Assembly (NCBI GenBank): GCA_021234155.1
Contig: JAJEKV010000553.1
Location: 1-64,000, forward strand
From: Isoetes taiwanensis
Lineage: Eukaryota; Streptophyta; Lycopodiopsida; Isoetales; Isoetaceae
Direction: 5' to 3'
Length of the DNA: 64,000 nt
Under the pieces are notes generated by a model. That model was given only the letters and a program-made list of their open reading frames with translations. It was not told the origin of the DNA and ran no database searches. Position 1 is the first letter of the stretch. Each line of letters starts with the position of its first letter. The position numbers and the translations under genes are program-made. This document shows positions 46,923 through 58,745 of this stretch, one piece after another.

Positions 46923-47005
46923 GTGAGATGTTATCCTTTTTATTTATTTTGGAATGTGATTTATCATTTCTGATCTTGGTAATAATTGTATGTTTCTTGC
47001 TCTAG
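46923..47005 (+). other. Probable 5' UTR intron of the transposase gene
   Basis: A donor AAG|GTGAGA and an acceptor TTGCTCTAG flank 83 bp. The bases before the donor and after the acceptor both read AATAAGTTAAG, which also suggests a small duplication. The coding start follows at 47022. Confidence 0.45.
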
Positions 47006-47021
47006 AATAAGTTAAGGAAAG

Positions 47022-49376
47022 ATGACAGCCAGGAGGAGTACCAAACGTAAAGCAGGCCAGTCTTCATTACTTCAGATGTCATGCTTTCGAAGGGCTGATC
47101 CAGCTGAAGAAAATATTGTTGAGCCTTCTAAAAGTTCCAGTCCAAGTGGCAGTCAAGAAATTTCAAACATTGATATGATTCTAAAAAACAGGAAGTTATG
47201 GCAAGATTCTTGGCTAAGAGATTGGGAATGGCTGGAGTTCAACCATGACAAAGGTAGAGTATTTTGTAAGTTTTGTAAAATGGATTCAAAGTCTAAAAGC
47301 ACATTTGGAAAAGAAGGGTCAACAAATGTGAGGACATCCGCCTTTTTTGAGCATGCTAGTAGTAGTGGACATAGGCATTCTTCATGGTTGGCAGCAAAAG
47401 GAATGAATTCTATGGATGAAGTAGTGCAGAAAAAAAGAGTTTCAGCAAGCTTTGCGCTTGTAAATCTGTTTAAATGTGCATATTTGATAGCAAAGGAAGA
47501 TCTTGCATTTAGGAAGTTTGCAAAACTTGTGGTTTTGATGCGAGAATGTGGTGCTAAAAATCTGACTGGGCACTATGAGAATGAAAAAGCATGTGCTAAG
47601 TTTGTGAACAGCATTAGCAAATCTATTGAAGCATCCATATGGGAAAGAATCAAGAAGAGCCCTTTCTTTGGAATAATGGTGGATGAATCCACGGACATTA
47701 GTACGACGAAGCATTTGATCATGTTTGCGACTTTTTTAGAAGGTCCACAAGTTGTAACAGCATTTCTTGCCATTAGCAAAGTGGTTGATGGGACTGCAGC
47801 ATCTATTTATGAGGCTATTATGCAAAAAGTAGAGGAGTGTGGCTTGGACACGCTTAAATTTGTAGCATTTGGGTCTGATGGAGCATCAGTTATGACGGGA
47901 TGTAATACAGGTGTTGCCACTCGTCTTAAGAAATATGTAAACCCATTCATGATTAGCTTACATTGTGTTGCACATCGCACTAATCTTTGTCTTGAAACTG
48001 CTTCAAGTGTTGCTGATTGTGATGCAATGTGCACATTAATAGATGCCCTTGTCAATAAGGTTGCTAGTTTTTTTTCTCGAAGTACAAGCAGATTGAATTT
48101 ATTGGCTGAAATGGAGAAAGAACTCGAATACGATGAATTGAAGATGCAAGGCATTCAGCAAACAAGATGGCTTAGTAGGCATCGCGCAATCAAGAAGCTT
48201 TGCGACATTTTGGAGCCAATTTTAGAGGTACTAAAGGAGGAAAATGTTGTCTTGTATGACAATCTAAGGGACTTTAAGGTAAAATTGCTTATTTTTTTTT
48301 AAATGTTTCTAAATGAATATAGCTGATACATGTTTATAAATTTTCAGGTAGTCTATGTCTTACACTACCTTGCTGACATTCTTCAAAAGTTGACCGATCT
48401 AAGCCTTGATTTTCAAAGGAATTTTGTGGATGTGACCACAATAGGAAGCTTGTGTAATAATGTGGTTATGGAGATTGAAGCTGAATTTTTGCGTGTACGT
48501 CCAATTGACTTAAATGGATTTGATTATGATAGCAAAGGTTATCCCATCATTCCAGATTTTGGTAGTAAGGATGGATTGTTGTTTGCTCTACGTGGCGCAG
48601 TTAAAGGCAACATGTATAGAGGAGTGGAGATGAGAAGGTCAATACTAGGCGAGGATCTTGCTGCAGCAATGGCATTTCAAGACGCATTTTCACGCGCCAT
48701 AATTGCATCTTTAAAAGATCGTATGCAAGAACAAGAGCTGCTGTCATGCCTAAAGGTTTTAGCCCCCGTCAATATGCCAAAACGAGCAAGAGAATTGCAG
48801 AATTTTGGGAGCACTGAAATTCATAAGCTTGCTGATTTTTTTGGAAGGAAAAAAACAGCACATGGGAAAGAGTATCATGCCTTTATAGATAAGGATCAGT
48901 TCTTGAAAGAATTTCCAAAATTTAGGATGCAAGCTAGTACGGATTGGGCAGGAAAGAGCTTCGCGGATACTTGGATTATGATTTCTTGTATGGAAACATG
49001 GGCTCTAAAATATCCAGAGCTACTAAAAGTGGCAAAAATTGGCCTTGTGCAATGTTGCAGCACAGCAACATGTGAACGTGGATTTAGTAGGGTGAATATC
49101 ATAAAAGTGAAGTATAGAAATAAGTTAAAGTCACCTGCTGTTGAAGCCTTGGTCCGTATTGCAATAGAGGGTTCAAGTCTTGAAAAATTTGACTTCTCTA
49201 CCAGCATAAAACATTGGGAATCAGCTGCAAAGTTTAGGCACATTTACACTGGTACTCCTCGTGAAATTGAGGGATCTGAAACTGTTGTTATAGATGAAGA
49301 TTTGGAGTTCCCCGCTGATGTAGAGGAAGAACAGGTACAAAGTGAGAATGATACTGAATTTTTTGAAATGTTATAA
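47022..49376 (+). CDS. hAT-family transposase (TTF/BED-type zinc finger, DUF4371, C-terminal dimerisation), two coding exons
   Basis: Exon 1 is 47022-48278 and exon 2 is 48348-49376; the 69-bp intron has GTAAAA...TTTTCAG ends and phase 0. The spliced protein is 761 residues. Residues about 60-125 hold a zinc-finger-like region (C82-x2-C85, with H111 and H117). The catalytic core shows MVDESTD (D221) and FGSDGASVMTGC (D286), then LHCVAHRTNLCLE. The C-terminal hAT dimerisation region reads CCSTATCERGFSRVN near residue 655-670, with the third acidic residue in CERGF. All key positions are present and there is no in-frame stop. The product should cut and reinsert its own element. It resembles ZMYM/ZNF862-like domesticated proteins, but the TIRs argue that it is a transposon. 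Confidence 0.9.
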
Positions 49377-49511
49377 GTTGGAAGTTTTAAACTTTTTTGT
49401 TATCTCGTTTGTGAACAAAAGATTTTGCTTGAAGGTGTTTACATTATTTCCATTCTCTTGCATCTTACTTTCAGAAATATGGAATAAAATTTCTTGTTAA
49501 AAAAATTTATG

Positions 49512-49602
49512 TACTTCCGGATGACTTGTTTATGGGAAGGGAATTTTCCTGTGTTTTTTGCATGTGGAAGGAATTTACCGGGTTGAATGCCTAATTTCCG
49601 GG
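49512..49602 (+). promoter_or_regulatory. Right subterminal repeats of the hAT element
   Basis: CCGG-core motifs at 49512 (TACTTCCGGA), 49573 (TTTACCGGG) and 49593 (ATTTCCGGG), matching the left subterminal set. Confidence 0.6.
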
Positions 49603-49642
49603 CAACCTAATAACCCTTAGGAAATTATCCTTTAGGATTTAA

Positions 49643-49659
49643 AAGTTTGGTGTACGCTG
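49643..49659 (-). repeat. Right terminal inverted repeat of the hAT element
   Basis: On the plus strand it reads AAGTTTGGTGTACGCTG. It is the reverse of the left CAGTGTTACGCCAAATT with small differences. Confidence 0.65.
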
Positions 49660-49665
49660 TTTTGG

Positions 49666-52150
49666 ATGACATGTGTTAATAGTGGATGGCATCCTAATTA
49701 TTTGCCTCATGCAAAAACCTAAGGGAAGTCTTTAAAAGCAAGTCCCGGGAAAGCTCAAGGAGTACTCAGAAAGCTCAAGGAGTACTCAGGCAACATCTTC
49801 GTATAAGATTGAACTTTCTTTGTGCTCCGATGACAGTCTAGCAATTTGTCTCTCAATGTCAAGATAGAGTTCAACTTCATTGAGAGACTTAAATGCCTCA
49901 AAAGCTAATCCTCTTTCTCCTGCTCTACAAAGCCCGACTCAAGTGTAAGTACTCAATGTAAGCAATGGCATGAGGGTTGAGGCCCTATTTTAGGAATTGC
50001 AATCCATAATAAAAAGTCAAGTCAAATTCTATAAGAAAAGTCCTCCCCCTGCTCTGTCACTCACAAAGAACCCCGTGATAAAAAGACTTCCGGTGAATTC
50101 CCGAAGATCAAAGTATACCCTTTTTGAATCTTACCATTCACAGACCTTGTGGTTGAGGTGAATAGCTAGGTTGACATTCCAAAGACCATGGCTAACAGTT
50201 CCTCCATGTCCGCGAAATAATTTGATGTTGATATTATACTTTTTACAGATAGTCGCCAGATATTTCTATGTTTTGTATAGCTTCCAAGCCGCAGTAAACC
50301 TACCAGCATCCTTCCCTGAATCTGATTAACCAATCATAACTTGCAAATCAAAAATAAGAAGGCTATTGTTTGAATTTGAGTTTCTGATATATTATAACCA
50401 ATGGGGTTATACATCCTTTCTTTTACCTCTTGATGGGCTTGATGGTTTGCAATTAGATGTTCTCAATACCAGTCAAGAGAAAAAAAATTGCGTGTCTAAT
50501 TCCCTTCACCTCTTAGATCTTTCCCGATTTCAAGCATTGGTAGCACACGAAGCCTGTAATGATTCAACAAATAAATAAATATTATATAAGCTGCATATTT
50601 GGATCCAATTACAAATTTATTATATGAATCCACTACCACGTCTTATCATTTCATTGTAAATTCAAAGAGAGTAAAAATGATGGCGCTCATGTTTTCCCTG
50701 GACATGGCCCTCCTAGTTCACCAGACATATCCCTCCCAGTTTACCAGAGACCTTAAGCCATGCCTCCTATTGTAGCAATTCCACAGTAAGAACGTGACTT
50801 GCCTGTCAGGTGTAACATTTAATATGTCTCAATAAATTGGAACTCTAGATGATTTAAATAATCATCCATAAATGTTGCAAACCTCAGAAGCCATTGAAAT
50901 AATTAGGCCCCAAGAGAAATCCTAATTCGACAACTAGATTGAAAGTTTCAAACACTTCTTGGACCTCTTTGGATACTACAATATTGGGATCGTAGTGGTG
51001 ACTTTCCTTTCAATTCTTAGGAAATTCAATTTTTTTTGCTTCATTCCACTTGCTATATGGAACAGTTTCAAAAACTCGATGATGGCATCAAGAGTTTGAT
51101 CTTTTTCCGCTTTCCTACATATATCACATGGAAATGTTACTGTGATCTGGTAACTTGTACATTTAATAAGCCTTTATCATATCTGCCACAAATCTAACTT
51201 GTAGAAGAGCCCCATAAATCAGGGATGTTTCTTGGTTTCGATCCAATAACTGAGATAAGCTCTTGTGGCCAAAAATCTATTTGCTACATTGCTTCCTGCA
51301 AAAGATTACTATATAAGAAGGGGATGTGCGGTTCACTGCTCTAAAGCTTTGCTTGCCTCTCACGAATCGATGTCATGCCTGAATCGTCATGGTTATGGGC
51401 TATGGCTATGAAGGCGAAAACATATCTATGGTGTCGTATGTAGCATCCTGAGAGCGAACATGTAGAAACACCAAGCGAGATAGCATCATGTTGCTCTCAA
51501 CCTAGCCACGAACACGGTATAGAAATCAAAGCATAGGTTTGTCGATGCATGGGTTATCAAAGGATATGGTATGTAGGATAACTTGAACCCGTAGATGAAC
51601 AGTCCTAGAAATTTAGGGTCGGATCCAGGAATCAAAGAAATTAAGCATGATCGATCGGGCACAATGGACCACTCAAGAACAATCAGACAATTAGGTGTCC
51701 TTTTTACTGATCGGGGATCTAGGTAAATGCCACTGCTTCATACTCCACAAAACCCTATTCCTCGTGAATAAGCCCGATTTACCCTATCTCGACCGCATTT
51801 GGTACGCTAAATCATATGCTTCCCTTAGCCTTAAGTTGTTTCCTTCTGATCTTTATTTTTCCAAATAATACAACCCTAAAATCGGTTCCGTTCCCTAAAT
51901 CGATTCCATTCATGAGAGAAAATGGATTTCGTTCCTATGGATGAGATTACGTTCCTATGGCTCAACCACATGCGATCCGCCAACTTCGGAGATTGTTCGG
52001 AAGATGCGTTTTGGAGGAGGAGCTAGCAGCTCGAAGGTGCCACGGTAGCCCTTGCTCGAAAAAAAAAAAACCCATGTTATCTTAAAAATTTTGACGTGGC
52101 ATCATCTCCTCCATTGACTTGATCAAATGGGGTCAGTCCAAATTATTTTT
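49666..52150. other. No gene seen
   Basis: AT-rich sequence without coding motifs. A short duplication (AAGCTCAAGGAGTACTCAG, twice) lies at 49753-49790. It may be the body of a non-autonomous Helitron that starts at 52187. Confidence 0.5.
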
Positions 52151-52154
52151 GGGT

Positions 52155-52187
52155 CCAACACTTACACTAAAACATTATAATATAAGA
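52155..52187 (-). mobile_element. Helitron-like 5' terminus (minus orientation)
   Basis: On the minus strand A|TCTTATATTATAATGTTTTA opens the element. It resembles the start at 35152, which shares TCTT(T)ATATTATAA. A TC start preceded by A fits Helitrons. Confidence 0.4.
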
Positions 52188-52489
52188 TATTCAATAAAGC
52201 TCAAATAGGTTTTACTATGTTCATAGATTGTGTTAGATACACGTTCTGATGACGCAATAATACACAAAACATGAATGACTAGGCTTTTTCGAGAATAGAG
52301 TAATCCCATGTTAAGGAGTTGTTGGAAGCAATCGCTATTTAAGATAACATGGACACCGTTTGTCATATGGTTCCCCTTACCCAAAAACAAACATGCCCGT
52401 TACTGCACACGTGCACATGCACACACACAACAGATGAAATGAGATACTACCTACTGAGATTATCTTTTGTTATATGGCTTTGTTTGGTC

Positions 52490-52746
52490 CACTCCATCCG
52501 TGTACATTGATGATCTTAACAATTGGCTTCCTCAGCATGGAGATAAAGATGTCGGCTTGCTCACCACGTCATTAGGCAATTGATATATGCAAATGATCTG
52601 GATCTTTTAGTTTACACCCATGCCCGGATGCAACAACATTTGGATGCACTCATCAATTTTTGTGGGAACACTGGTATGCAGGTCAATTTGGCCAAGACTA
52701 AGGTTCTCCTAGTCTCCTTCTCCAAGCTACACAGAGCACCTTTTTA
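52490..52746 (+). pseudogene. LINE copy E, short RT fragment
   Basis: The frame reads LFIDDLNNWLPQHGDK, then LIYANDLDLLVYTHARMQQH (52580-52637) and GMQVNLAKTKVLLVSFSKL. The catalytic YADD box has become YAND at 52586-52597, which would abolish catalysis. Only about 250 bp remain, and no 3' end is present. The wording matches copies A-C, so it is probably the same family. Confidence 0.8.
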
Positions 52747-53306
52747 ATTAGAAAAAGCTCCTTAACAAAACCTTAAGGTTTTTCCTATTTGTTGCCCTTA
52801 TTTTCAAGGGTCCCTCTATTTTTACCATTCTATGGTGAAGGGCAAAATTTTTGGTTACTCTTATGAATAATGGCTCCTAAAAAAAATCCCTTATTTGGAA
52901 TGGTGAGAGGCCTATTTAAGGGTGGGCGATGTTGCTAGGTTGATGATTGATGGATACGTACAATAGAGTTGTCGAAATGGGAACTAGGGGTCCCATGCTA
53001 CTATAAGAACAATGACTTCTGTTAATCCTCTGCTATGCATCTTCCCTTATTATCGTAGGTATAATAGGGAGGTAGAAACAAAAACATTTTGGAATGATGA
53101 GGCTTGCTTTTATTTCTGCATTCACTTGCAAGGACATATCAGATGAAGCTTTCCACATTGCTTGTAACAAGTTTGAATGACAGCGATATATGCGTAGCAA
53201 GCTTTTTCTTGTGTTGTTGTATCGATCACGCTTTTGTTGCAAAGTTTTCTGAAATATATGCAAGTGCCCTCCTAATTTGCTTCACGTTTTTGTACTTGAC
53301 ATTGTC
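52747..53306. other. No gene seen
   Basis: AT-rich DNA, no motif. Confidence 0.5.
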
Positions 53307-53842
53307 TTTTTTTTTTTTTTTTTTTTTTGAAGGCAAGGATTTTTAATATTCATATTAAAATAAGTACATTAGGGAAGGTATATCCTTGGACAATGATATA
53401 CCAGATTTGACACACAGAAATAAGGATTCTGTCATGTCCAAAAATTCTCCTATTATGGAGAGGATATAGGCATACAAAGCTAAATATAACAGCAAGTACA
53501 CTTATATAAAGTCTCGGATGGGAACCGGAACCCTCCTTGTGAAACAATCCGGATCACGAATTGTGGGTTAGCCACGCGTCTTCCAAAGATATTCAACAGT
53601 AAATCTAGCTCCTCACAAGAGAAATTTGTGAAGTCTAGCAAGAGGAACATGGGCCTCCCTTTTTGTCGCCATGCATGAAACAAATTCGAGAAAGTATGGT
53701 CTCGACCGTTATACCTCAAACTTCTTTCCTCTTTAGCGGTTTTCTTAATGGCAAGAGCATGTATTATCTCTTGTTTCAATTTGGATGAAGATGCTTTCCA
53801 TTTCAACTTTTGATCTATGCACGACTCAGGCAGATCTGCCAT
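53307..53842 (-). pseudogene. Retroposed-looking segment with an unidentified 120-codon frame
   Basis: A run of 22 T at 53307-53328 is a poly-A tail for the minus strand. Upstream of it, 53842-53480 is open for 120 codons, starting MADLPESCIDQKLKWKASSSKLKQ and including RPMFLLLDFTNFSCEELDLLL. That stretch resembles the hydrophobic-plus-Asp Walker B segment of P-loop or NB-ARC ATPases, but no Walker A is seen. The order open frame, AT-rich trailer, poly-A suggests a reverse-transcribed mRNA fragment or a LINE 3' end. No matching target-site duplication was found. Confidence 0.4.
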
Positions 53843-55717
53843 GGACTTTTGAAAGATTTTTATGAGATAGTTGTATGCAGGAACGCCATAAATTTACTCC
53901 GGGACGTGGTAAACCTGGACACATGTCCGGGTTAACGGCTTGTGTGTAAAGACTAACCTTGTTTTTGTCAGAAGCTAACCATTGTTTTGGCTGGATTACT
54001 ACGCGATGGTGGCATGAAAGCGTTATTCGACGATGATGCTCTTAGAATAGAGCTTGTAATCTGCTCTTTGAACGATTTAATCCAGTTCAAACACCATTAG
54101 AATCGCTTTGCCAACCCCTTAAAACCTCATTCATTCAAGAGAGCAAGAGATTTGAGCATTGATCAAGCAAGATCAATGAAAAAACATGGAGAAACCCTTG
54201 TTTTTTGAGCTTGAAACTGAGCAACAATGGTTAACCTGGACATGTCCAGGGTTAACCACATCCCCGAGTAGATTTACGGCCATCCTGTGCACATTGCTTT
54301 CGAATAACACGTGAGGATTGCTTCATGGCAGGTAGCAGCCTTTCATTTTGTCACTCTTTAAGCTCTGTTCTATATATGTCTAAGACTCATGTTGATCTTT
54401 CAATGGCTTGTCTTATTCATTATTTTATTTGGACGCCCGTCCATTCACGTTGTATTGATTGCCTGCCATTCATGTTGTTGCTGTTTATTGCTTGTTTATC
54501 TCGTGCAATTCTAAAGTTCTATTATATTATTGCACCTCTTTAGATTACTTGCATGGTTGTTAGGTTAATCCATCTGCAGAGACCAAGCAGATGTCGTCGG
54601 GAGGCTGGCTCTAGTGATTCCAGATGGAGCCTGCACCCTCTGCAGTCGGTGGAGCAGCAAGACCTCAAGTTGAAGAGGGCTTGTTTTCAAGGTTTGATTT
54701 CAAGGTTTATGGTGTTGCCTAGTCTGGCAGGGGGTTCAAATCCTCTTAGAAAATATTATGTGAGATGAGTGTATTTTGACTTACATATTAACTTATTGCA
54801 ATGGTGAAAGAATCATATGCTAAGGTGGAAAAGGGCGTTTGACCCCATCACAGATTTTGTGGACCATGGAGAATGCATTAGAAGGTATATATGAGGGAAT
54901 ATTATGGAAATCAATGGCAAAAATTTGGGGATATAAGAAAACAAGCGATGAAGTATTCACTTAATTGAATTATTATGTTAACTTGGTCGGAGATTCACTT
55001 GCATTTATATGGACACAATTTTGTGGGCTTATGTATTAGAACTTTATAACAATATTTGTACTATCAAACATGTGGACTCAATTTTTTGGGCATATGTACA
55101 ATTCTCAAATTGTGATCCTAATCTAAACAATCACAAACCGTACAAGAAGTTGTTCTAGCTAATACATAACTTAGAGTTGCAAAATGAATGATGCATCTAG
55201 TGTGACACTAATAAATTGAACTTGATTTGCATGGTCATATCAAAAATAATGAAAAAGAACAAAGAGCAGATAGCACATGGTACAGAGATTCCCAGTTACT
55301 TTCAAACACTTAAAGGAAGGGTAGACAACTTTGTTATGAATTTTGAGTTAGAAATGAGGGTGCTAGAAGATACTACGCTACCATACTTTAAATGTCTTAC
55401 ATTAATATTGTCAGACTACATTGTGTTCAATCCTATAGGTTTTGAATTTGCCACCAATTCTCCTTGCCACAAGTTTACAATTGTCATAAGTTTCTGAAAG
55501 AATCTCATAGAATCTAGGTTTCCAAAAGAATCTTCATAGAATTGAAGAAATATTGAGGGATAGCGAGACACAATTTCGACTTCACACAAATTCTTCAAAT
55601 TCGTAAAGAGCCGCTTAATTAAAGAGCCGCAAATGGTCGTACCGTTATCAGCCATACTCCATAGCCTGGCAAGGTTTTCAGCGAACCTTCCTAATCTGGC
55701 AGTGATGTGGTGGCAGA
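53843..55717. other. No recognisable gene
   Basis: AT-rich sequence. Near 53920 and 54235 the phrase GG(A)CA(C)ATGTCC(A/G)GGTTAAC occurs twice, a short dispersed duplication. Open frames of up to 93 codons, including 55416-55655 on the minus strand, have no motif. Confidence 0.5.
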
Positions 55718-57271
55718 ATGATATATTTATTCATCATGAAGAGTTGCAAAGAAGTGATCACAGACGTTTCCACCCTTGCTTCTATCTTGCGGGACACCAA
55801 TGTTAGTCTGCAAAAAGGTAAGTGGATTCATACCCACATTCTCACAAAAAGACTAGCAGATATTTTTTTGGGAAATCTTCTTGTACAGATGTATCATAAA
55901 GTTGGGTCTCTAAATGATGCTGAGCAAGTATTTTGTAATATGCCTTGGCACAATTTGTACTCTTGGAACATCATGCTTGCAGGGTATATAAGGCAGGAAA
56001 TCTCAAAGATGCTTTCCCAATTTTTTGAAATAATGCCATGCAAAGATGTAATCTCTTGGACTGCTATGCTTACTGCTTATGTGCAGCATGATCATCTGAA
56101 GGAAGCATTTCAATTTTTCTGGAAAATGCCTCACCGCGATGTGGTGTCATGGAATGTGATGATTGCAGCATATACCCAGCATGGTCAGATCAGGGAAGCT
56201 CTTCAACTCTTTCAACAAATGCCCAAACAGGATGTTGTCTCTTGGACAACTATTCAAATTATGCACAGCAAGGATTTTTGAAAGATGCATTAGATTTATT
56301 TCAGCAAATGCCACAGAAGGATATTGTGTCATGGAATATAATGGTTGCTTCATGTGCTCAACAAGAGCAGCTGGGAATGGCTGTGCAACTGTTTCGACAA
56401 ATGCCATCTAGGAATATTGTGTCATGGAATACAATGATTGCTGCTTATGCTGAACAGGGTCTACTAAAGGAGGCACTTGAACTCTTTTACAGATGCCTGG
56501 CGTAATATTATATCTTGGACTACAATGATTACTGGTTATGCTCAAATAGGATTGCTAAGGGAGGCCCTAAATTTCTTCTCGCAAATGCAACAAGAAGGAA
56601 TTAAGGCTGACAGGGTTGCCTTTGTAAGCTTGCTGGATGCATGTGCCAAAAATGGAGCATTGTTTGAAGGTAAACAGGTGCATGGCTACATTGTGAATTT
56701 CAGGTTAGAGGACGATCTTGTTGTCAGAACTGCACTTATGAATATGTATGCAAAATGTGGAGAACTTTGTAATGCATGCATGTTGTTTGAAAAGATTTCT
56801 CAGCCAGATGGAATCACATGGAATGCAATGCTTGCTGCATATCGCAGCATGGGCATGGCGGATCTGTCATCCGGCTAAGTCGCCCGTATAGGCTGAAGGT
56901 TTGCACTTTCGATGAAAGTGCATTTTGTTGCATACTCTCTGGATGTGGTCATGTTGGGATGGTTGATGAAGCTTCTCACTGCTTTTGTTGCCATTGTAGA
57001 TCATGAGATTACATGCAGCTAGAGCATTATAACTGCCTTATTGATCTTCTTGCGCGGGTTGCAGTGGCTAGATGTTGCTGAGAACCTGATTCTGAACATG
57101 CCTTTCCTACCTGGAACCTCATCATGGACGTCCCTGTTTGTCTCATGCAAACAAATGCCTGATGTAAAAAATTGTGAATTATGTAGGTTTAAATATGGAA
57201 AAGTCAGTTTGGCACAAAAGTTGAACTCTTACCTCCTTTTGTTAATAATATGTCCAAAAGCATGTGGATGA
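55718..57271 (+). pseudogene. PLS-type pentatricopeptide-repeat (PPR) gene with four frameshifts
   Basis: The first frame starts near 55718 or 55736 and reads ASILRDTNVSLQKGKWIHTHIL, FLGNLLVQMYHKVGSLNDAEQVF and then successive S-type repeats ending DVVSWNVMIAAYTQHGQIREAL. The frame shifts near 56250-56262 (lost bases after SWTT), near 56487-56500 (between ALELF and the next MP), near 56838-56850 and near 56995-57065. Later repeats include RNIISWTTMITGYAQIGLL and GIKADRVAFVSLLDACAKNGAL. An E-domain-like end reads EHYNCLIDLLAR, WLDVAENLILNMPFLPGTSSWTS. No DYW domain is seen. Functional relatives bind organellar RNA and guide C-to-U editing; this copy cannot be translated as one protein. Confidence 0.9.
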
Positions 57272-57690
57272 TTCTAGATTACCACAAAATAGACAACAAG
57301 ATTAACCTCTACATAATTGAACTTCACACATTTGAGTTTTGAGGTTTATATAATACAAAATAAATTGGTATTGATCTTAAAAGGTAGTATACATTGATTA
57401 GATACTTTCAATAGATTGGAAACCATCATATTTCATTGGTGAAGTACAAAAGATTACAATTTGCATATTCAAATGCCCTTACACCAAAAGAGCTTTAGAA
57501 GCTCAAACTTGAAAGGTAAAAGTTTATTTATTTCTTAGTCACCTCACGACTTTAACAAGCATTGGCCCATACAAGACAAGGAAGAATAAGCACAAAAGAT
57601 TACAATTTGCATTTTCAAATGCCCTTACACCAAAAGAGCTTTAGAAGCTCAAGCTTGGAAAGTAAAAGTTTATTTACTTCTTAGTCACCT
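56985..57690 (+). repeat. First copy of a ~700-bp tandem duplication covering the PPR gene end
   Basis: The block from TTGCCATTGTAGATCATGAG through the PPR E-domain end and trailing AT-rich DNA recurs at 58035-58745 with about 85-90% identity. Inside each copy a ~145-bp subunit (ATTCAAATGCCCTTACACC, AAAGAGCTTTAGAAGCTCAA) is itself present twice: near 57466 and 57611, and near 58516 and 58661. Confidence 0.85.
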
Positions 57691-58034
57691 CGGGACTTGG
57701 CGAAATCCAAGCCTCTGCTATAACTATGAGTGAATCTTTGGAACCGATAGTGGATTGCATTTTGTTATGGTGCATGATTCCCTTCTCTCTTGATTGATTA
57801 GCTCGTGTTTGAAGGAGGAAATCCCTTCTATACGATCTGCGATTATCTCTGCGGGAAGGAGCTCACATCTACGGTATGAGCAAAAAAATCAGGGGAAAAA
57901 ATCTGATTAAACTTCTTTGGGCATGGTTCAACTTTAGACATGTCACTTTTATGTTACTTTATAGTTTAATGGCTATCACATCTTCTTTTTTTTTTTTATG
58001 TACTCTTTGTAGTTGATTTGCTTCTCCTTTGCTT

Positions 58035-58745
58035 TGTTGCCATTGTAGATCATGAGATTACACCAACACTAGAGCATCATAAGCTGGTTTTGTTGATCTT
58101 CTTACCCATGAAGTTCGCGGCGGCTCGATGTATTCTTTGAGAACCTAATTGCGAGCATGCCTTTCCCACCTGGAACCTCATCATGGACGTCCTTGTTTGT
58201 CTCATGCAAACAAATGCCTGATGTGCAAAAAATTGTGAATTATATTAGTTTAAATATGGAAAAGTCAGTTTGGCGCAAAAGTTGAACTCTTACCTCCTTT
58301 ATTAATAATATGTCCAAAAGTGGATGATACTAGATTACCACAAAATAGATAAAAAGTTTAACTTCTATATAATTGAACTTCATAAATTTGAGTTTTGAGG
58401 TTTATATAATACAAAATATATTATTGATCTTAAAAGGTAGTATACATTGATTAGATACTTTCAATAGATTGGAAACCATCAGATTTCATTGGTGAAGTAC
58501 AAAGTTACAATTTACATTTTCAAATGCCCTTACACCAAAAGAGCTTTAGAAGCTCAAACTTGAAATGTAAAGGTTTATTTCCTTCTTAGTCACCTCACGA
58601 CTTTAACAAGCATTGGCCCATACAAGACACGGAAGAATAAGCACAAAAGATTACAATTTGCATTTTCAAATGCCTTTACACCAAAAGAGCTTTAGAAGCT
58701 AAGGCTTGAAAAGTAAAGTTTATGTACTTCTTAGTCACCTCCACG
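58035..58745 (+). repeat. Second copy of the ~700-bp tandem duplication
   Basis: Partner of 56985-57690. It carries the same relic of the E domain (CCTTTCCCACCTGGAACCTC), now further decayed. Period is about 1050 bp. Confidence 0.85.

Larger units (their letters stand above)
46264..49659 (+). mobile_element. hAT DNA transposon, apparently complete (about 3.4 kb)
   Basis: The left end CAGTGTTACGCCAAA (46264-46278) matches the reverse complement of the right end, CAGCGTACACCAAA (from 49659). The CAG start and short imperfect repeats are typical of hAT ends. Flanks TTTTGG on the left (46258-46263) and TTTTGG on the right (49660-49665) give a partial target-site duplication, short of the usual 8 bp. 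Subterminal copies of a CCGG-core motif (TTACCGG or TTTCCGG) lie at both ends. One complete transposase gene fills the interior. The element could still be active, or recently so. Confidence 0.75.
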
